From positions 1-64,000 of the forward strand of contig NZ_UWFA01000500.1 of NCBI RefSeq assembly GCF_900601905.1: 64,000 bases of DNA, read 5' to 3'. The stretch comes from Pseudomonas viridiflava. Lineage in GTDB: Bacteria; Pseudomonadota; Gammaproteobacteria; Pseudomonadales; Pseudomonadaceae. This document shows positions 44,572 to 54,851 of this stretch, piece by piece; the stretch's first letter is position 1; the number at the start of each line of letters is the position of its first letter. The notes below the pieces were generated by a model. The model did no database searches. It worked only from the letters and a program-made list of their open reading frames with translations, and was not told the origin of the DNA. The position numbers and the translations under genes were made by a program.

Positions 44572-44765
44572 TGACTGCCCTCCTTAGGCAAATCAATACG
44601 TTGTCAGCAGCGGTTTCCGTATAGGCCGTGCAGCAGCGTGGAGCTTAAAATCCCGGCATTCTGCGACAACGATCACAGACACGCAAACGATGATGTGAGC
44701 CGACTGTCGGTTAGTCATGAAACTGTCAGACAACTTGCCCGTTCAATCTTTCAGGGGTAACAAAA

Positions 44766-45215
44766 ATGGCCTATTGGCTGATGAAATCCGAGCCCGATGA
44801 ATTTTCCATCACCTCGTTGCAAGACCTTGGAAATGCACGCTGGGACGGCGTTCGCAACTACCAGGCGCGTAATTTTCTGCGAGCGATGGCGGTAGGTGAT
44901 GAGTTTTTCTTCTACCACTCCAGTTGCCCGGAGCCCGGTATTGCCGGGATCGGTCGGATCAGCAAGGCGGGCTATCCGGACCCCACTGCACTGGATCCGC
45001 AAAGCCACTACTTCGACGCCAAGGCTAACGAGGCTAAAAACCCATGGACGGCGATTGACGTTGAGTTCGTCGAGGCTTTCAAGAAAGTGCTGAGCCTTGG
45101 CTATCTCAAGCAGCAAGCGACCCTTGAGCAGTTGCCGCTGGTGCAGAAGGGCAGCCGTTTGTCAGTGATGCCGGTGACCGCCGAGCAATGGTCGGCGATC
45201 CTGGCACTGCGTTGA
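44766..45215 (+). CDS. EVE-domain (PUA-like) protein
   Basis: A 149-residue protein that is one EVE domain, similar to the thymocyte nuclear protein 1 group. It starts MAYWLMKSEPDEFSI and continues RWDGVRNYQARNFLRAM, FFYHSSC and PGIAGIGRI. The aromatic cage residues suggest recognition of a modified base in RNA or DNA. It stands alone between a small divergent gene and a convergent FliL-like gene. The biological target is unknown. Confidence 0.95.
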   Translation: MAYWLMKSEPDEFSITSLQDLGNARWDGVRNYQARNFLRAMAVGDEFFFYHSSCPEPGIAGIGRISKAGYPDPTALDPQSHYFDAKANEAKNPWTAIDVEFVEAFKKVLSLGYLKQQATLEQLPLVQKGSRLSVMPVTAEQWSAILALR

Positions 45216-45218
45216 GGC

Positions 45219-45629
45219 TTACTGAACGATGAAGTTGTTGAACAGCAGGTCTTCAACCACCGGCTTGCCTTCTTCGTCAGTCATGACCTGCTGAACCTGC
45301 TTGAGGGCTTCCTGGCGGATCTTCTCCTTGGCTTCGGCGCTGCTCATGGTGTCGACGGTTTGCTGGGAGAACAGCGCAACCAGTTGATTGCGAATCAACG
45401 GATCGTTGCGTTTTACCGCCGCCTGGGCTTCCGGACCGGTTACGCGCAAGGCGATGTCGGCTTTATAGACGCGCAGCTTAGGCCCGCCATCGAGCGCATA
45501 GTTGCCCACGAACGGAGGCGTCAGGGACACATAAATAGCCTTGGGTGCCTCGCCTTCTTTGGCTTCTTCCTGAGCCAGAGCGATGCCCGGCATCGACAGG
45601 GCCAACAACATCAAGATCCACGCTTTCAC
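45219..45629 (-). CDS. FliL-like protein (non-flagellar context)
   Basis: A 136-residue protein. It has a signal peptide or short anchor (AWILMLLALSMPGIALA) and a FliL-type domain (YVSLTPPFVGNY, LRVYKADIALRVTGPEAQAAV, DPLIRNQLVALFSQQTVDTMSS). FliL proteins assist stator function at the flagellar motor. No flagellar gene is nearby, so this paralogue may act with other membrane machines. It converges on the EVE gene with only 3 bases between the stops. Confidence 0.9.
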   Translation of the reverse strand: MKAWILMLLALSMPGIALAQEEAKEGEAPKAIYVSLTPPFVGNYALDGGPKLRVYKADIALRVTGPEAQAAVKRNDPLIRNQLVALFSQQTVDTMSSAEAKEKIRQEALKQVQQVMTDEEGKPVVEDLLFNNFIVQ

Positions 45630-45750
45630 AGTCCACTCCTTATCGATTTGCCGTCTAGCTTATACATGCTCATCAGGCCGGGTCATGCTGATTGACCGAA
45701 AAATTCACATACCTGAACGTATCGGCCACGAATCGAAAAGGAATAGCCCG

Positions 45751-46728
45751 ATGAAAGCCTTGCTGTGCAAAGCGTTCGGCCCCGCCGACACCCTGGTGCT
45801 CGAAGACATCGACAGCCCGCAGATCAAGAAAAACGAAATCCTGCTGGACGTGCATGCCGCCGGGGTCAACTTCCCCGATACGCTGATCATCGAAGGCAAA
45901 TACCAGTTCAAGCCGCCGTTTCCGTTCTCTCCCGGCGGCGAAGCCTCGGGTGTGGTGGCGCAAGTGGGCGAAAAAGTCAGCCACCTCAAAGTCGGCGACC
46001 GGGTCATGGCCCTCACCGGCTGGGGCAGCTTCGCCGAACAAGTCGCGGTGCCGGGCTACAACGTGTTGCCTGTGCCGCAGAGCATGGACTTCACCACCGC
46101 CGCCGCTTTCAGCATGACCTACGGCACCTCGATGCACGCCCTCAAACAACGCGCCAACCTGCAGCCCGGCGAAACCCTGTTGGTGCTCGGCGCTTCCGGC
46201 GGCGTCGGCCTTGCAGCGGTGGAAATCGGCAAAGCCATGGGCGCCCGGGTCATCGCCGCCGCGAGCAGCGCGGAGAAACTCGACGTCGCGAAAAATGCCG
46301 GCGCCGACGAGCTCATCAACTACACCGAGACTAACCTCAAGGAAGAAATCAAACGCCTTACCAACGGCAATGGCGTCGACGTCATCTACGACCCGGTTGG
46401 CGGCGACCTGTTCGACCAGGCCATCCGCTCCATCGCCTGGAACGGCCGCCTGCTGGTCGTCGGCTTTGCCAGCGGCCGCATCCCCGAACTCCCCGTCAAC
46501 CTTGCTTTGTTAAAAGGCGCCTCAGTCGTCGGCGTGTTCTGGGGCTCATTCGCCCAGCGACAACCCCAGGACAACGCCGCCAACTTCCAGCAACTGTTTG
46601 CCTGGTTTGAAGAAGGAAAATTGAAGCCGCTGGTTTCGCAGGTGTATCCGTTGAGTGAAGCGGGTGAGGCGATCGATTCTCTCGGCAAGAGGAAGGCGGT
46701 GGGGAAGGTGGTGGTGTCGCTTCGTTAA
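45751..46728 (+). CDS. NADPH:quinone oxidoreductase, zinc-free MDR family
   Basis: A 325-residue medium-chain dehydrogenase/reductase. It has an N-terminal GroES-like domain (VDVHAAGVNFPDTLIIEGKYQ-like pattern, then FPFSPGGEASGVVAQVGEKV). A Rossmann domain follows with LLVLGASGGVGLAAVEIGKAMGA. No structural-zinc cysteine cluster is present, which fits the quinone reductase group. It would reduce quinones or enals with NADPH. The ATG at 45751 has aagga upstream. Confidence 0.92.
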   Translation: MKALLCKAFGPADTLVLEDIDSPQIKKNEILLDVHAAGVNFPDTLIIEGKYQFKPPFPFSPGGEASGVVAQVGEKVSHLKVGDRVMALTGWGSFAEQVAVPGYNVLPVPQSMDFTTAAAFSMTYGTSMHALKQRANLQPGETLLVLGASGGVGLAAVEIGKAMGARVIAAASSAEKLDVAKNAGADELINYTETNLKEEIKRLTNGNGVDVIYDPVGGDLFDQAIRSIAWNGRLLVVGFASGRIPELPVNLALLKGASVVGVFWGSFAQRQPQDNAANFQQLFAWFEEGKLKPLVSQVYPLSEAGEAIDSLGKRKAVGKVVVSLR

Positions 46729-46988
46729 GGTTGTTTCCGGTGCCCGCATTCAAATGAGGGCACTGATGACAACAACGCCCGCACCCGCTCAGGCAGCTGA
46801 TCCGCCTAAAACGCCTCGGGCTTCCACCGCAGCGCTCGATGATGCCGGACCGCGAATGCCTATCGGGCGCTGATCGGCCCTGGTTCGAGGAATAGTACGT
46901 GGAGGCTTTGTCGGACCAGATGGCAATGAGGTCTGATCCGGCTATAGGATCGGTCCGAAACTTGGCGCATTTTGTTACACATAAGCCG

Positions 46989-47006
46989 AATGTTCAGAAA
47001 ACAACA
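46989..47006. promoter_or_regulatory. Candidate GlpR operator, distal
   Basis: aatgttcagaaaacaaca matches the ends of the GlpR-type consensus (watkttcg...aaca) but not its centre. It lies 118 bases before glpT. Confidence 0.3.
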
Positions 47007-47080
47007 CCTTGCAGCGGCTTAGGCCGTATTTATTGGTGTTTTCGGGCGATAGACACTGCTTTTTTCTGTAACGAAAATGT

Positions 47081-47099
47081 AATATTCGCTTTCGCGCAG
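47081..47099. promoter_or_regulatory. Candidate GlpR operator, proximal
   Basis: aatattcgctttcgcgcag resembles watkttcgwtawcgaaca at about 14 positions. It lies 25 bases before glpT, where a repressor would block transcription. Control by glycerol-3-phosphate is inferred. Confidence 0.35.
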
Positions 47100-47123
47100 A
47101 AAAACAAAAAATGGAGTGTCTGA

Positions 47124-48461
47124 ATGTTTGCCTTCTTCCGCCCCGCTGCACATCAGGCACCCTTGCCTGAAGAGAAAATCGACAGCACGTATCGACGTCT
47201 TCGCTGGCAAATCTTCGCAGGCATCTTCATCGGTTACGCGGGTTACTACCTGCTCCGTAAAAACTTTTCCCTGGCCATGCCTTATCTGATTGATGAGGGC
47301 TACACCCGCGGGCAACTGGGCGTGGCGATGTCGGCCATTGCCATTGCTTACGGCTTGTCCAAGTTCCTGATGGGCATCGTGTCTGACCGCTCCAATCCGC
47401 GTTACTTCCTGCCGTTTGGCTTGCTGGTCTCGGCGGCCGTCATGTTCGTGTTCGGTTTCGCGCCCTGGGCCACGTCCAGCGTGACCATCATGTTCGTTCT
47501 GCTGTTTATCAACGGCTGGGCGCAGGGCATGGGCTGGCCGCCGAGCGGGCGGACCATGGTGCACTGGTGGTCGCAGAAAGAGCGCGGCGGCGTGGTGTCG
47601 GTCTGGAACGTGGCGCACAACGTGGGCGGCGGTCTGATCGGGCCATTGTTCCTGCTGGGCCTGGGCTGGACCAACGACTGGCATGCTGCCTTCTACGTAC
47701 CGGCAGCAGTGGCGTTGCTGGTGGCGCTGTTTGCGTTCGCAACCATGCGCGACACCCCGCAATCGGTCGGCTTGCCGCCCATCGAGCACTACAAGAACGA
47801 TTACCCGGAAGGCTACGATGCCAGCCACGAAGAAGAATTCAGCGCCAAGGAAATCTTCGTCAAATACGTGCTGCGCAACAAAATGCTCTGGTACATCGCA
47901 CTGGCCAACGTATTCGTCTACCTGTTGCGCTATGGCGTGCTGGACTGGGCGCCGACCTACCTGAAAGAAGCCAAGGGTTTCTCGGTCGACAAGACCTCGT
48001 GGGCCTACTTCCTGTACGAGTGGGCCGGTATCCCGGGCACGCTGTTGTGCGGCTGGATGTCGGACAAAATCTTCAAGGGCAACCGTGGCCTCACCGGCGT
48101 GGTGTTCATGGTCCTGGTGACCATTGCGACCCTGGTTTACTGGCTCAACCCGCCAGGCAACCCGACCGTCGACATGATCGCGCTGGTGTCCATCGGCTTC
48201 CTGATCTACGGCCCGGTGATGCTGATCGGCCTGCAGGCGCTGGAATTGGTGCCGAAAAAGGCGGCTGGTACCGCAGCTGGTTTTACCGGCCTGTTCGGTT
48301 ATCTGGGCGGCTCGGTGGCGGCAAGTGCGGCGATGGGCTACACCGTTGACCACTTCGGCTGGGACGGTGGTTTTGTCCTGTTGATCGGTGCTTGCGTGCT
48401 GTCTATCGTCTTCCTGCTGCCGACCTTGTGGCACAAGCAGATTGCGAGTACTTCGCGGTAA
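47124..48461 (+). CDS. glpT: Glycerol-3-phosphate:phosphate antiporter
   Basis: A 445-residue MFS antiporter of the organophosphate group. Signature segments are YRRLRWQIFAGIFIGYAGYYLLRKNFSLAMPYL, GLSKFLMGIVSDRSNPRYFLP and NGWAQGMGWPPSGRTMVHWWSQKERG, with the substrate arginines of GlpT (one in YYLLRKN). It imports glycerol-3-phosphate and can carry fosfomycin. The gene stands alone with operator-like sites upstream. Confidence 0.97.
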   Translation: MFAFFRPAAHQAPLPEEKIDSTYRRLRWQIFAGIFIGYAGYYLLRKNFSLAMPYLIDEGYTRGQLGVAMSAIAIAYGLSKFLMGIVSDRSNPRYFLPFGLLVSAAVMFVFGFAPWATSSVTIMFVLLFINGWAQGMGWPPSGRTMVHWWSQKERGGVVSVWNVAHNVGGGLIGPLFLLGLGWTNDWHAAFYVPAAVALLVALFAFATMRDTPQSVGLPPIEHYKNDYPEGYDASHEEEFSAKEIFVKYVLRNKMLWYIALANVFVYLLRYGVLDWAPTYLKEAKGFSVDKTSWAYFLYEWAGIPGTLLCGWMSDKIFKGNRGLTGVVFMVLVTIATLVYWLNPPGNPTVDMIALVSIGFLIYGPVMLIGLQALELVPKKAAGTAAGFTGLFGYLGGSVAASAAMGYTVDHFGWDGGFVLLIGACVLSIVFLLPTLWHKQIASTSR

Positions 48462-48482
48462 GCGGGCTTGAGGCGTGATTAA

Positions 48483-48575
48483 CCTGTTGGAGCGAGGCTA
48501 GCCCGCGAAGAACGATACGCGGTATGCCTGGCTGACCGCGTCGATTGATTCGTGGGCAAGCCTCGTTCCAACAGG
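48483..48575. repeat. Inverted REP pair, gaggcttgcccgcgaa family
   Basis: cctgttggagcgaggctagcccgcgaag and ttcgtgggcaagcctcgttccaacagg are inverted with a few mismatches, between the convergent glpT and chaC genes. Confidence 0.85.
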
Positions 48576-48577
48576 CC

Positions 48578-49252
48578 CTATATCACTTGGCAATCCGCCG
48601 CGCAGCGTCTTAAACGCGCTTCCAGATTCAGATCCGGCATGGCGTGGCTGCGCAAAGCGCTGGCGGTCTGTTCGACGTAATCGCGCGTGGTGCCATAGCG
48701 GCCGCTGGCGCTGGCCAGCACCTGGCTCAGCACGTTGTCTGGCAGGTTGCCCGCATAGCTGGGCAGATGCCGCTCCAGTACAAACCCCAGTGCCTGAACG
48801 CGTCGGCCATCGGCAAGACGGCAGCGCAGCCAGTGCGGACGATAGGATGGGAAAGGCATTTCCCGTTGCCAGAGTGCCAGCAACGACTCTTGAAGATTTT
48901 CGTCCGGCAAGCGATAGGCAAACCCACTGCAAGACCCACCGCGATCCAGGCCGAATACCAGGCCCGGCAGTTCCGGCGTGCCCCGGTGTTCGTGTGACCA
49001 CAGATAAAGCCCGCGATGGTAGCCATGAATCCGCCCGCGTTGACGCTCGACTGCGGTGCACTCGGGGCGCCAGATTAATGACCCGTAAGCGAACAACCAG
49101 ACCGGCCCCCCTTCGTGGCGCTGCAGGGTGGCGTCCATTGAGTGGAGCAGTTGTTCGCGGGTCAGTTGCGGCCCCAGATCGATGACTGGCGGATAAGCCA
49201 GCCCCAGGCCGTCATGCACGGCCGCTGACAAACTATTGATTTGATTCCCCAT
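48578..49252 (-). CDS. chaC: ChaC-type gamma-glutamylcyclotransferase
   Basis: A 224-residue protein of the ChaC group, which degrades glutathione to 5-oxoproline and Cys-Gly. The substrate loop is LFAYGSLIWRPE, and the catalytic glutamate lies in HRGTPELPGLVFGLD. The remaining ChaC motifs (GFAYRLP, VLERHLPSYAGNLP) are intact. A 40-residue N-terminal extension precedes the core. It stands alone on the minus strand. Confidence 0.93.
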   Translation of the reverse strand: MGNQINSLSAAVHDGLGLAYPPVIDLGPQLTREQLLHSMDATLQRHEGGPVWLFAYGSLIWRPECTAVERQRGRIHGYHRGLYLWSHEHRGTPELPGLVFGLDRGGSCSGFAYRLPDENLQESLLALWQREMPFPSYRPHWLRCRLADGRRVQALGFVLERHLPSYAGNLPDNVLSQVLASASGRYGTTRDYVEQTASALRSHAMPDLNLEARLRRCAADCQVI

Positions 49253-49574
49253 TAGGCCTCCCTGGCGGTCCGGTTTGATCCGGAGCTTTCGCCAGCTGCA
49301 GCAGGTGATGCTGAATGAATGTGAGCGTGTTCGACTGCCTGGACAGTGCCGCTTTTACCCTGCGGCACCGAAACCATTGCATAGAAACGATGCAATTAAC
49401 ACTCCAGTGACGTGTCCTCCCAGCGGCTCATCCGCTACGTCCGACCGACGACACCTCTGTATGGTTTTTCAAGTTAGGACGATTCCTACAAATATCTCGG
49501 AATCTTCAACTTACGGCCCGCTGCGCACGCTCTGTATAAACGCCGACTCGAATTTAAACAGCGGAAAACAAGGC
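49253..49574. other. 322-base intergenic region, nothing recognised
   Basis: This divergent gap between chaC and a small exported-protein gene should hold two promoters. The upstream in-frame extension of the right-hand gene has no ribosome site. No repeat is seen. Confidence 0.5.
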
Positions 49575-50066
49575 ATGACGGTCGGCAGAATTCTGAAGGT
49601 GGCAGTGTTCGCAGTGCTGTCCCTGGTGGTATCAGGGGTAGCGGCAACGGAAGACGCCAGCGAGAGTGGCCCTGGTTACTGGCTCGTGCAGACCAGCGTT
49701 TATACGCGGCATTTTTCGCCTGACCCGGAACACACCAATCGTCAGGACATGTTGGGGCTTGAACGCAATGAAGCGTCCGGTCTGGTTTACGGTGGGGCGA
49801 CGTTTCGTAACTCGTTTGGCCAACGTTCGTTTTACCTTTACGCGGGCAAACGCTTCGACAGCAGCACTTATCCGGTCTATTTCAAGATCACCGGAGGGTT
49901 GTTGAAGGGGTACAAGGGCGAGTATCGCGACAAGATCCCGCTGAACCGCTACGGCATTGCGCCTGTAATCATTCCGGGGATCGGCATCCACCTTGGCCCG
50001 ATCAACGCAGAGGCCATCCTGTTGGGGGCCTCGGCAGTGATGCTCAATGTAGGTATTCGTTTTTAA
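49575..50066 (+). CDS. Small exported protein of unknown function, possibly a beta-barrel
   Basis: A 163-residue protein. It has a signal peptide (ILKVAVFAVLSLVVSGVAA) and then alternating hydrophobic strands (YWLVQTSVYTRHF, SFYLYAGKRF, YPVYFKITGGLLKGYKG) and a C-terminal aromatic residue (LNVGIRF). This ending and the strand pattern suggest a small outer-membrane barrel, similar to lipid-A-modifying enzymes. I cannot name a family. The ATG at 49575 has gga about 8 bases upstream. It is near glpT, but no functional link is visible. Confidence 0.7.
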   Translation: MTVGRILKVAVFAVLSLVVSGVAATEDASESGPGYWLVQTSVYTRHFSPDPEHTNRQDMLGLERNEASGLVYGGATFRNSFGQRSFYLYAGKRFDSSTYPVYFKITGGLLKGYKGEYRDKIPLNRYGIAPVIIPGIGIHLGPINAEAILLGASAVMLNVGIRF

Positions 50067-50080
50067 CGACCGCAACCCGT

Positions 50081-51049
50081 TCAGGGTCGCGGCGCATAGG
50101 CGAATACATCAGCGCGCATCTGGTGGGCGTCCATTCCGGCGCTGACCAGCGCATCCAGCGTGCCATAGATCATGGCTGGCGAGCCGCTGGCGTAAACATG
50201 CACGGCTGACAGGTCAGTGATGTCTTCACACACCGCCTCATGCAGCATGCCGCAGCGGCCTTCCCAGCCACAGAGGTCGCTCACCACCTGGTGCAGAAAC
50301 AGATTGGGCAGCTTTTTCCACTCTTCCCAATGCTTGATCTCGTAGAAGTCATCCGGGCGACGTGCGCCCCAGTACAAATGCACGGGGTGGGCAAAACCCT
50401 TGGCACGGCAATGCTCGATCAGGCTGTGCATCTGCGCCATGCCCGTACCGGCAGCTATCAGTACCAGCGGAGCGTCAGGCAACTCGGCGAGGTGAGTGTC
50501 ACCAAAGGGCAGCTCGATACGCGCCATCTGGTTACGCTGCAATTGTTCGATCAGGGCTTGCGCGCTGTCTTCGCGAACCAATACATGCATTTCCAGATCG
50601 CGGCCGCTGTGTGGCGCCGAGGCCAGGGAAAACGCCGACTTCTCGCCGCTGTCCTTGTGAATCATCAAGTACTGGCCTGCGTGATAACGCGGCGGTTTTC
50701 CCGCTGGCGCACGCAAGCCGACACGCCAGACATCGCCGCCCACCGGCGTGCACTCGCTCAATTGGCAGGCGAAGCTGCGCACCGGCAATTCACCCAGGGC
50801 GAGCACGCCGTCCCACAGGACTTCGCAATCTTCCAGCGGCTCTGCAAGACAGGTGTAAATCTCGCCATGGGTCAGTTCGTCACCGCCCTGTTGGACGCGG
50901 CCTGTCACCAGCAGCGCCGAACACACATGGCAATTGCCGTTGCGACAGCTTTGCGGGCATTCGTAGCCCAGGCGCTGCGCAGCATCGAGGATCCGCTCGC
51001 CGGGTAACGTTTCCAGCACTGCACCCGAAGGCTGCAAAGTCACGCGCAT
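50081..51049 (-). CDS. Ferredoxin-linked flavin reductase (2Fe-2S/FAD/NAD(P) type)
   Basis: A 322-residue electron-transfer protein. The N-terminal plant-type ferredoxin domain has CPQSCRNGNCHVC plus a later Cys (IYTCLAEP). A flavin-binding barrel follows (YHAGQYLMIHK, SAFSLASAP), and then a NAD(P) domain (LVLIAAGTGMAQMHSLI). It resembles CDP-6-deoxy-glucoseen reductase and phenol hydroxylase reductases. The start overlaps the ubiD stop (TGATG), so the two are coupled. A link to ubiquinone or prenylated flavin chemistry is possible but unproven. Confidence 0.92.
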   Translation of the reverse strand: MRVTLQPSGAVLETLPGERILDAAQRLGYECPQSCRNGNCHVCSALLVTGRVQQGGDELTHGEIYTCLAEPLEDCEVLWDGVLALGELPVRSFACQLSECTPVGGDVWRVGLRAPAGKPPRYHAGQYLMIHKDSGEKSAFSLASAPHSGRDLEMHVLVREDSAQALIEQLQRNQMARIELPFGDTHLAELPDAPLVLIAAGTGMAQMHSLIEHCRAKGFAHPVHLYWGARRPDDFYEIKHWEEWKKLPNLFLHQVVSDLCGWEGRCGMLHEAVCEDITDLSAVHVYASGSPAMIYGTLDALVSAGMDAHQMRADVFAYAPRP

Positions 51050-52515
51050 CAATCTATTCCCAACTCATGCCAGATTTCGTCGACCCGGCGCGTGGTGGCT
51101 TCGTCTTTGACGATCACCCGACCCCACTCGCGTGTGGTCTCGCCCGGCCATTTGTGCGTTGCATCCAGCCCCATCTTCGACCCCAGCCCGGAGACCGGCG
51201 AGGCGAAATCCAGGTAGTCGATCGGCGTGTTTTCGATCATTACCGTGTCGCGCTTGGGGTCCATGCGCGTGGTAATGGCCCAGATCACGTCGTTCCAGTC
51301 CCGGGCATTAATGTCGTCGTCAGTGACGATAACGAATTTGGTGTACATGAACTGTCGCAAAAACGACCACACGCCGAGCATCACGCGCTTGGCGTGGCCG
51401 GGGTACTGCTTCTTCATGGTCACAACTGCCATGCGATACGAACAGCCTTCTGGCGGCAGGTAGAAGTCAGTGATCTCCGGGAACTGCTTTTGGAGGATCG
51501 GCACGAACACTTCGTTCAATGCCACGCCCAGAATCGCCGGTTCGTCAGGCGGCCGGCCGGTGTAGGTGCTGTGGTAAATCGGCTTGATGCGGTGTGTGAT
51601 GCGCTCGACGGTGAACACCGGGAAGCTGTCGACTTCGTTGTAGTAGCCGGTGTGGTCGCCGTACGGGCCTTCATCGGCCATTTCGCCGGGATGAATCACG
51701 CCTTCCAGGACAATTTCGGCGCTGGCCGGGACTTGCAGGTTATTGCCACGGCACTTGATCAGCTCGGTGCGGTTGCCGCGCAGCAGGCCAGCGAAAGCGT
51801 ACTCGGAGAGGCTGTCCGGCACGGGCGTGACAGCGCCAAGAATGGTTGCCGGGTCTGCGCCCAGCGCCACGGCCACCGGGAACGGTTCGCCCGGATGTTT
51901 GGCACACCATTCCTTGAAGTCCAGCGCGCCGCCACGGTGGCTCAACCAGCGCATGATGACTTTGTTGCGGCCGATGACCTGCTGGCGATAAATGCCCAGG
52001 TTCTGGCGTTCTTTGTTCGGGCCGCGAGTGACCGTCAGGCCCCAGGTGATCAGCGGGCCGACGTCGCCCGGCCAGCAGGTTTGCACGGGCAGCATGCCGA
52101 GGTCCACATCATCACCTTCGATGACGATTTCCTGGCAGGGCGCGTCCTTGACGACCTTGGGCGCCATGGAAATGATCTTGGTGAAGATCGGCAGCTTGGA
52201 CCAGGCGTCTTTCAGGCCTTTGGGCGGCTCGGGCTCTTTGAGAAAGGCCAGCAGCTTGCCGATTTCCCGCAGCTCGCTGACCTCTTCCGCGCCCATGCCC
52301 ATGGCCACGCGCTCGGGCGTGCCGAACAGGTTGCCGAGCACCGGGATATCAAAGCCCACCGGTTTTTCAAACAGCAGCGCCGGACCCTTTGCGCGCAGGG
52401 TTCGGTCACAGATTTCAGTCATTTCCAGTACAGGGGAAATGGGCATCTGAATGCGTTTCAACTCTCCGCGCTGCTCAAGCTGCTGCACGAAATCGCGTAG
52501 GTCCTTGAATTTCAT
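51049..52515 (-). CDS. ubiD: 4-hydroxy-3-polyprenylbenzoate decarboxylase
   Basis: A 488-residue UbiD-family decarboxylase using prenylated FMN, acting in ubiquinone synthesis. It starts MKFKDLRDFVQQLEQRGELKRI and has EVFVPILQKQFPEITDFYLPPEGCSYRMA and DINARDWNDVIWAI near the C-terminus, with the conserved Glu/Arg set typical of the family. I used the ATG at 52515, which matches the usual N-terminus, rather than the GTG four codons upstream. It is followed by a coupled flavin reductase gene. Confidence 0.95.
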   Translation of the reverse strand: MKFKDLRDFVQQLEQRGELKRIQMPISPVLEMTEICDRTLRAKGPALLFEKPVGFDIPVLGNLFGTPERVAMGMGAEEVSELREIGKLLAFLKEPEPPKGLKDAWSKLPIFTKIISMAPKVVKDAPCQEIVIEGDDVDLGMLPVQTCWPGDVGPLITWGLTVTRGPNKERQNLGIYRQQVIGRNKVIMRWLSHRGGALDFKEWCAKHPGEPFPVAVALGADPATILGAVTPVPDSLSEYAFAGLLRGNRTELIKCRGNNLQVPASAEIVLEGVIHPGEMADEGPYGDHTGYYNEVDSFPVFTVERITHRIKPIYHSTYTGRPPDEPAILGVALNEVFVPILQKQFPEITDFYLPPEGCSYRMAVVTMKKQYPGHAKRVMLGVWSFLRQFMYTKFVIVTDDDINARDWNDVIWAITTRMDPKRDTVMIENTPIDYLDFASPVSGLGSKMGLDATHKWPGETTREWGRVIVKDEATTRRVDEIWHELGID

Positions 52516-52597
52516 TAACCCGGCCACCGATAAAATAGGCTCGTATCGTACCTGCTCTGACGTTTTGTAGCAGCTTTGGTGTTGGTAGTTTCTCGGA

Positions 52598-52693
52598 CCT
52601 GTGGGAGCGAGCTTGCTCGCGAAGAGGCCGGTGCATCCGATATATTTCTATGGGCAGGAACATTGCCTTCGCGAGCAAGCTCGCTCCCACAGG
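52598..52693. repeat. Inverted REP pair (REPIN-like)
   Basis: cctgtgggagcgagcttgctcgcgaagagg and cttcgcgagcaagctcgctcccacagg are perfect inverted arms around about 44 bases. It is the same family, and has a similar internal segment, as the pair at 28497. Confidence 0.92.
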
Positions 52694-52713
52694 GAATCTG
52701 CGCCATTTGAATA

Positions 52714-52747
52714 AAAAAAATGGCGCCGATGAGGGCGCCATTTTTTG
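52714..52747 (-). terminator. Rho-independent terminator after rho
   Basis: The stem aaatggcgcc-ctcatc-ggcgccattt is followed by eight T residues on the minus strand, 18 bases past the rho stop. Confidence 0.93.
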
Positions 52748-52764
52748 TGCTGCGGTGCTGCCTG

Positions 52765-54024
<1,260 letters not shown>

Positions 54025-54220
54025 AGGGGAATGACGTAATCATGTAGGGAGGGGAAAAATTAAGCTTGTGGGCTTAATGAGGCCGCGCCGCAGAGAAGGC
54101 GACAGGATCGCGTACTAAATCGAAAGGAGAGCGTCGGCGACGGCTTGCAGGGGGCAACGGAGAAGCCGTTGCGGGGCCGAATGTACCACTTGATTTTCAG
54201 GCCGTCTAGTACAGCGCCTG

Positions 54221-54250
54221 AAAAAAAGCCCCGCAATTTGCAGGGCTTTG
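54221..54250 (-). terminator. Rho-independent terminator between trxA and rho
   Basis: aaagccctgcaaattgcggggct forms a stem, followed by seven T residues on the minus strand. It is placed just after the trxA stop, so rho probably has its own promoter or depends on read-through. Confidence 0.88.
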
Positions 54251-54255
54251 ATACA

Positions 54256-54585
54256 TCAGATGTTAGCGTCCAGGAACGCTGCCAACTGAGACTTCGACAG
54301 CGCACCGACTTTGGTGGCTTCGACGTTGCCGTTTTTGAACAGCATCAGCGTCGGGATACCACGCACGCCATGCTTGGCCGGGGTTTCCTGATTTTCGTCG
54401 ATGTTCAGCTTGGCGATGGTCAGCTTGCCTTTGTAAGTTTCGGCAATTTCGTCCAGAACCGGGGCAATCATTTTGCACGGGCCACACCACTCAGCCCAGT
54501 AATCAACTAGTACAGCACCTTCAGCCTTGAGGACTTCGGCTTCGAAGCTTGCATCGCTGACGTGCTTGATAAGGTCGCTACTCAT
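54256..54585 (-). CDS. trxA: Thioredoxin 1
   Basis: A 109-residue thioredoxin with the active site WCGPCK (DYWAEWCGPCKMIAPVLDEIAE) and the cis-proline segment GVRGIPTLMLFKNG. It reduces disulfides in cytoplasmic proteins. The ATG at 54585 has ggag upstream. In P. aeruginosa and P. putida the next gene on the upstream side is ppx; here a GntR-ABC cassette follows instead. Confidence 0.97.
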   Translation of the reverse strand: MSSDLIKHVSDASFEAEVLKAEGAVLVDYWAEWCGPCKMIAPVLDEIAETYKGKLTIAKLNIDENQETPAKHGVRGIPTLMLFKNGNVEATKVGALSKSQLAAFLDANI

Positions 54586-54732
54586 GGAGTTCTCCGAGTT
54601 AGTAGGCTAAAAAACGTGGCCCATCATAGCGGGCCTTGCCCCGTTCAGGAAGCTGGGCTTGATTGAGTCTGGCTATAGAGGTCCATGAGTCTGGTTATTA
54701 GGGGGATAACGCAGCAGATGCACAATGCGTAT

Positions 54733-54824
54733 CCGTAGGAGCGGCTTCAGCCGCGAGCGGCAGTGCTGTAAATGAAGATCCTGCGTATAGGCCGATATCT
54801 TCGCGGCTAAAGCCGCTCCTACGG
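54733..54824. repeat. Inverted REP pair, ggagcggcttcagccgcgagc family
   Basis: ccgtaggagcggcttcagccgcgagc and tcttcgcggctaaagccgctcctacgg are inverted around about 40 bases. This family is seen only once in the window. It lies at the proposed right end of the inverted block. Confidence 0.87.
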
Positions 54825-54851
54825 GGAGGGTGGTTTGTGGCGATTAACGGT

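Larger units (their letters stand above)
46729..47123. other. 395-base region upstream of glpT
   Basis: No supported protein gene lies here. The right half is AT-rich and contains two GlpR-like operator candidates listed separately. The left half shows no repeat or terminator that I recognise. Confidence 0.5.

Noticed and set aside
47019..48434. 471-codon minus-strand frame opposite glpT
   Set aside because: It is rich in His, Gln and Arg and lies opposite a clear MFS transporter.
50362..52500. 712-codon plus-strand frame opposite the flavin reductase and ubiD
   Set aside because: The minus-strand genes carry intact family motifs; the plus frame has no domain and spans the ubiD/reductase junction.
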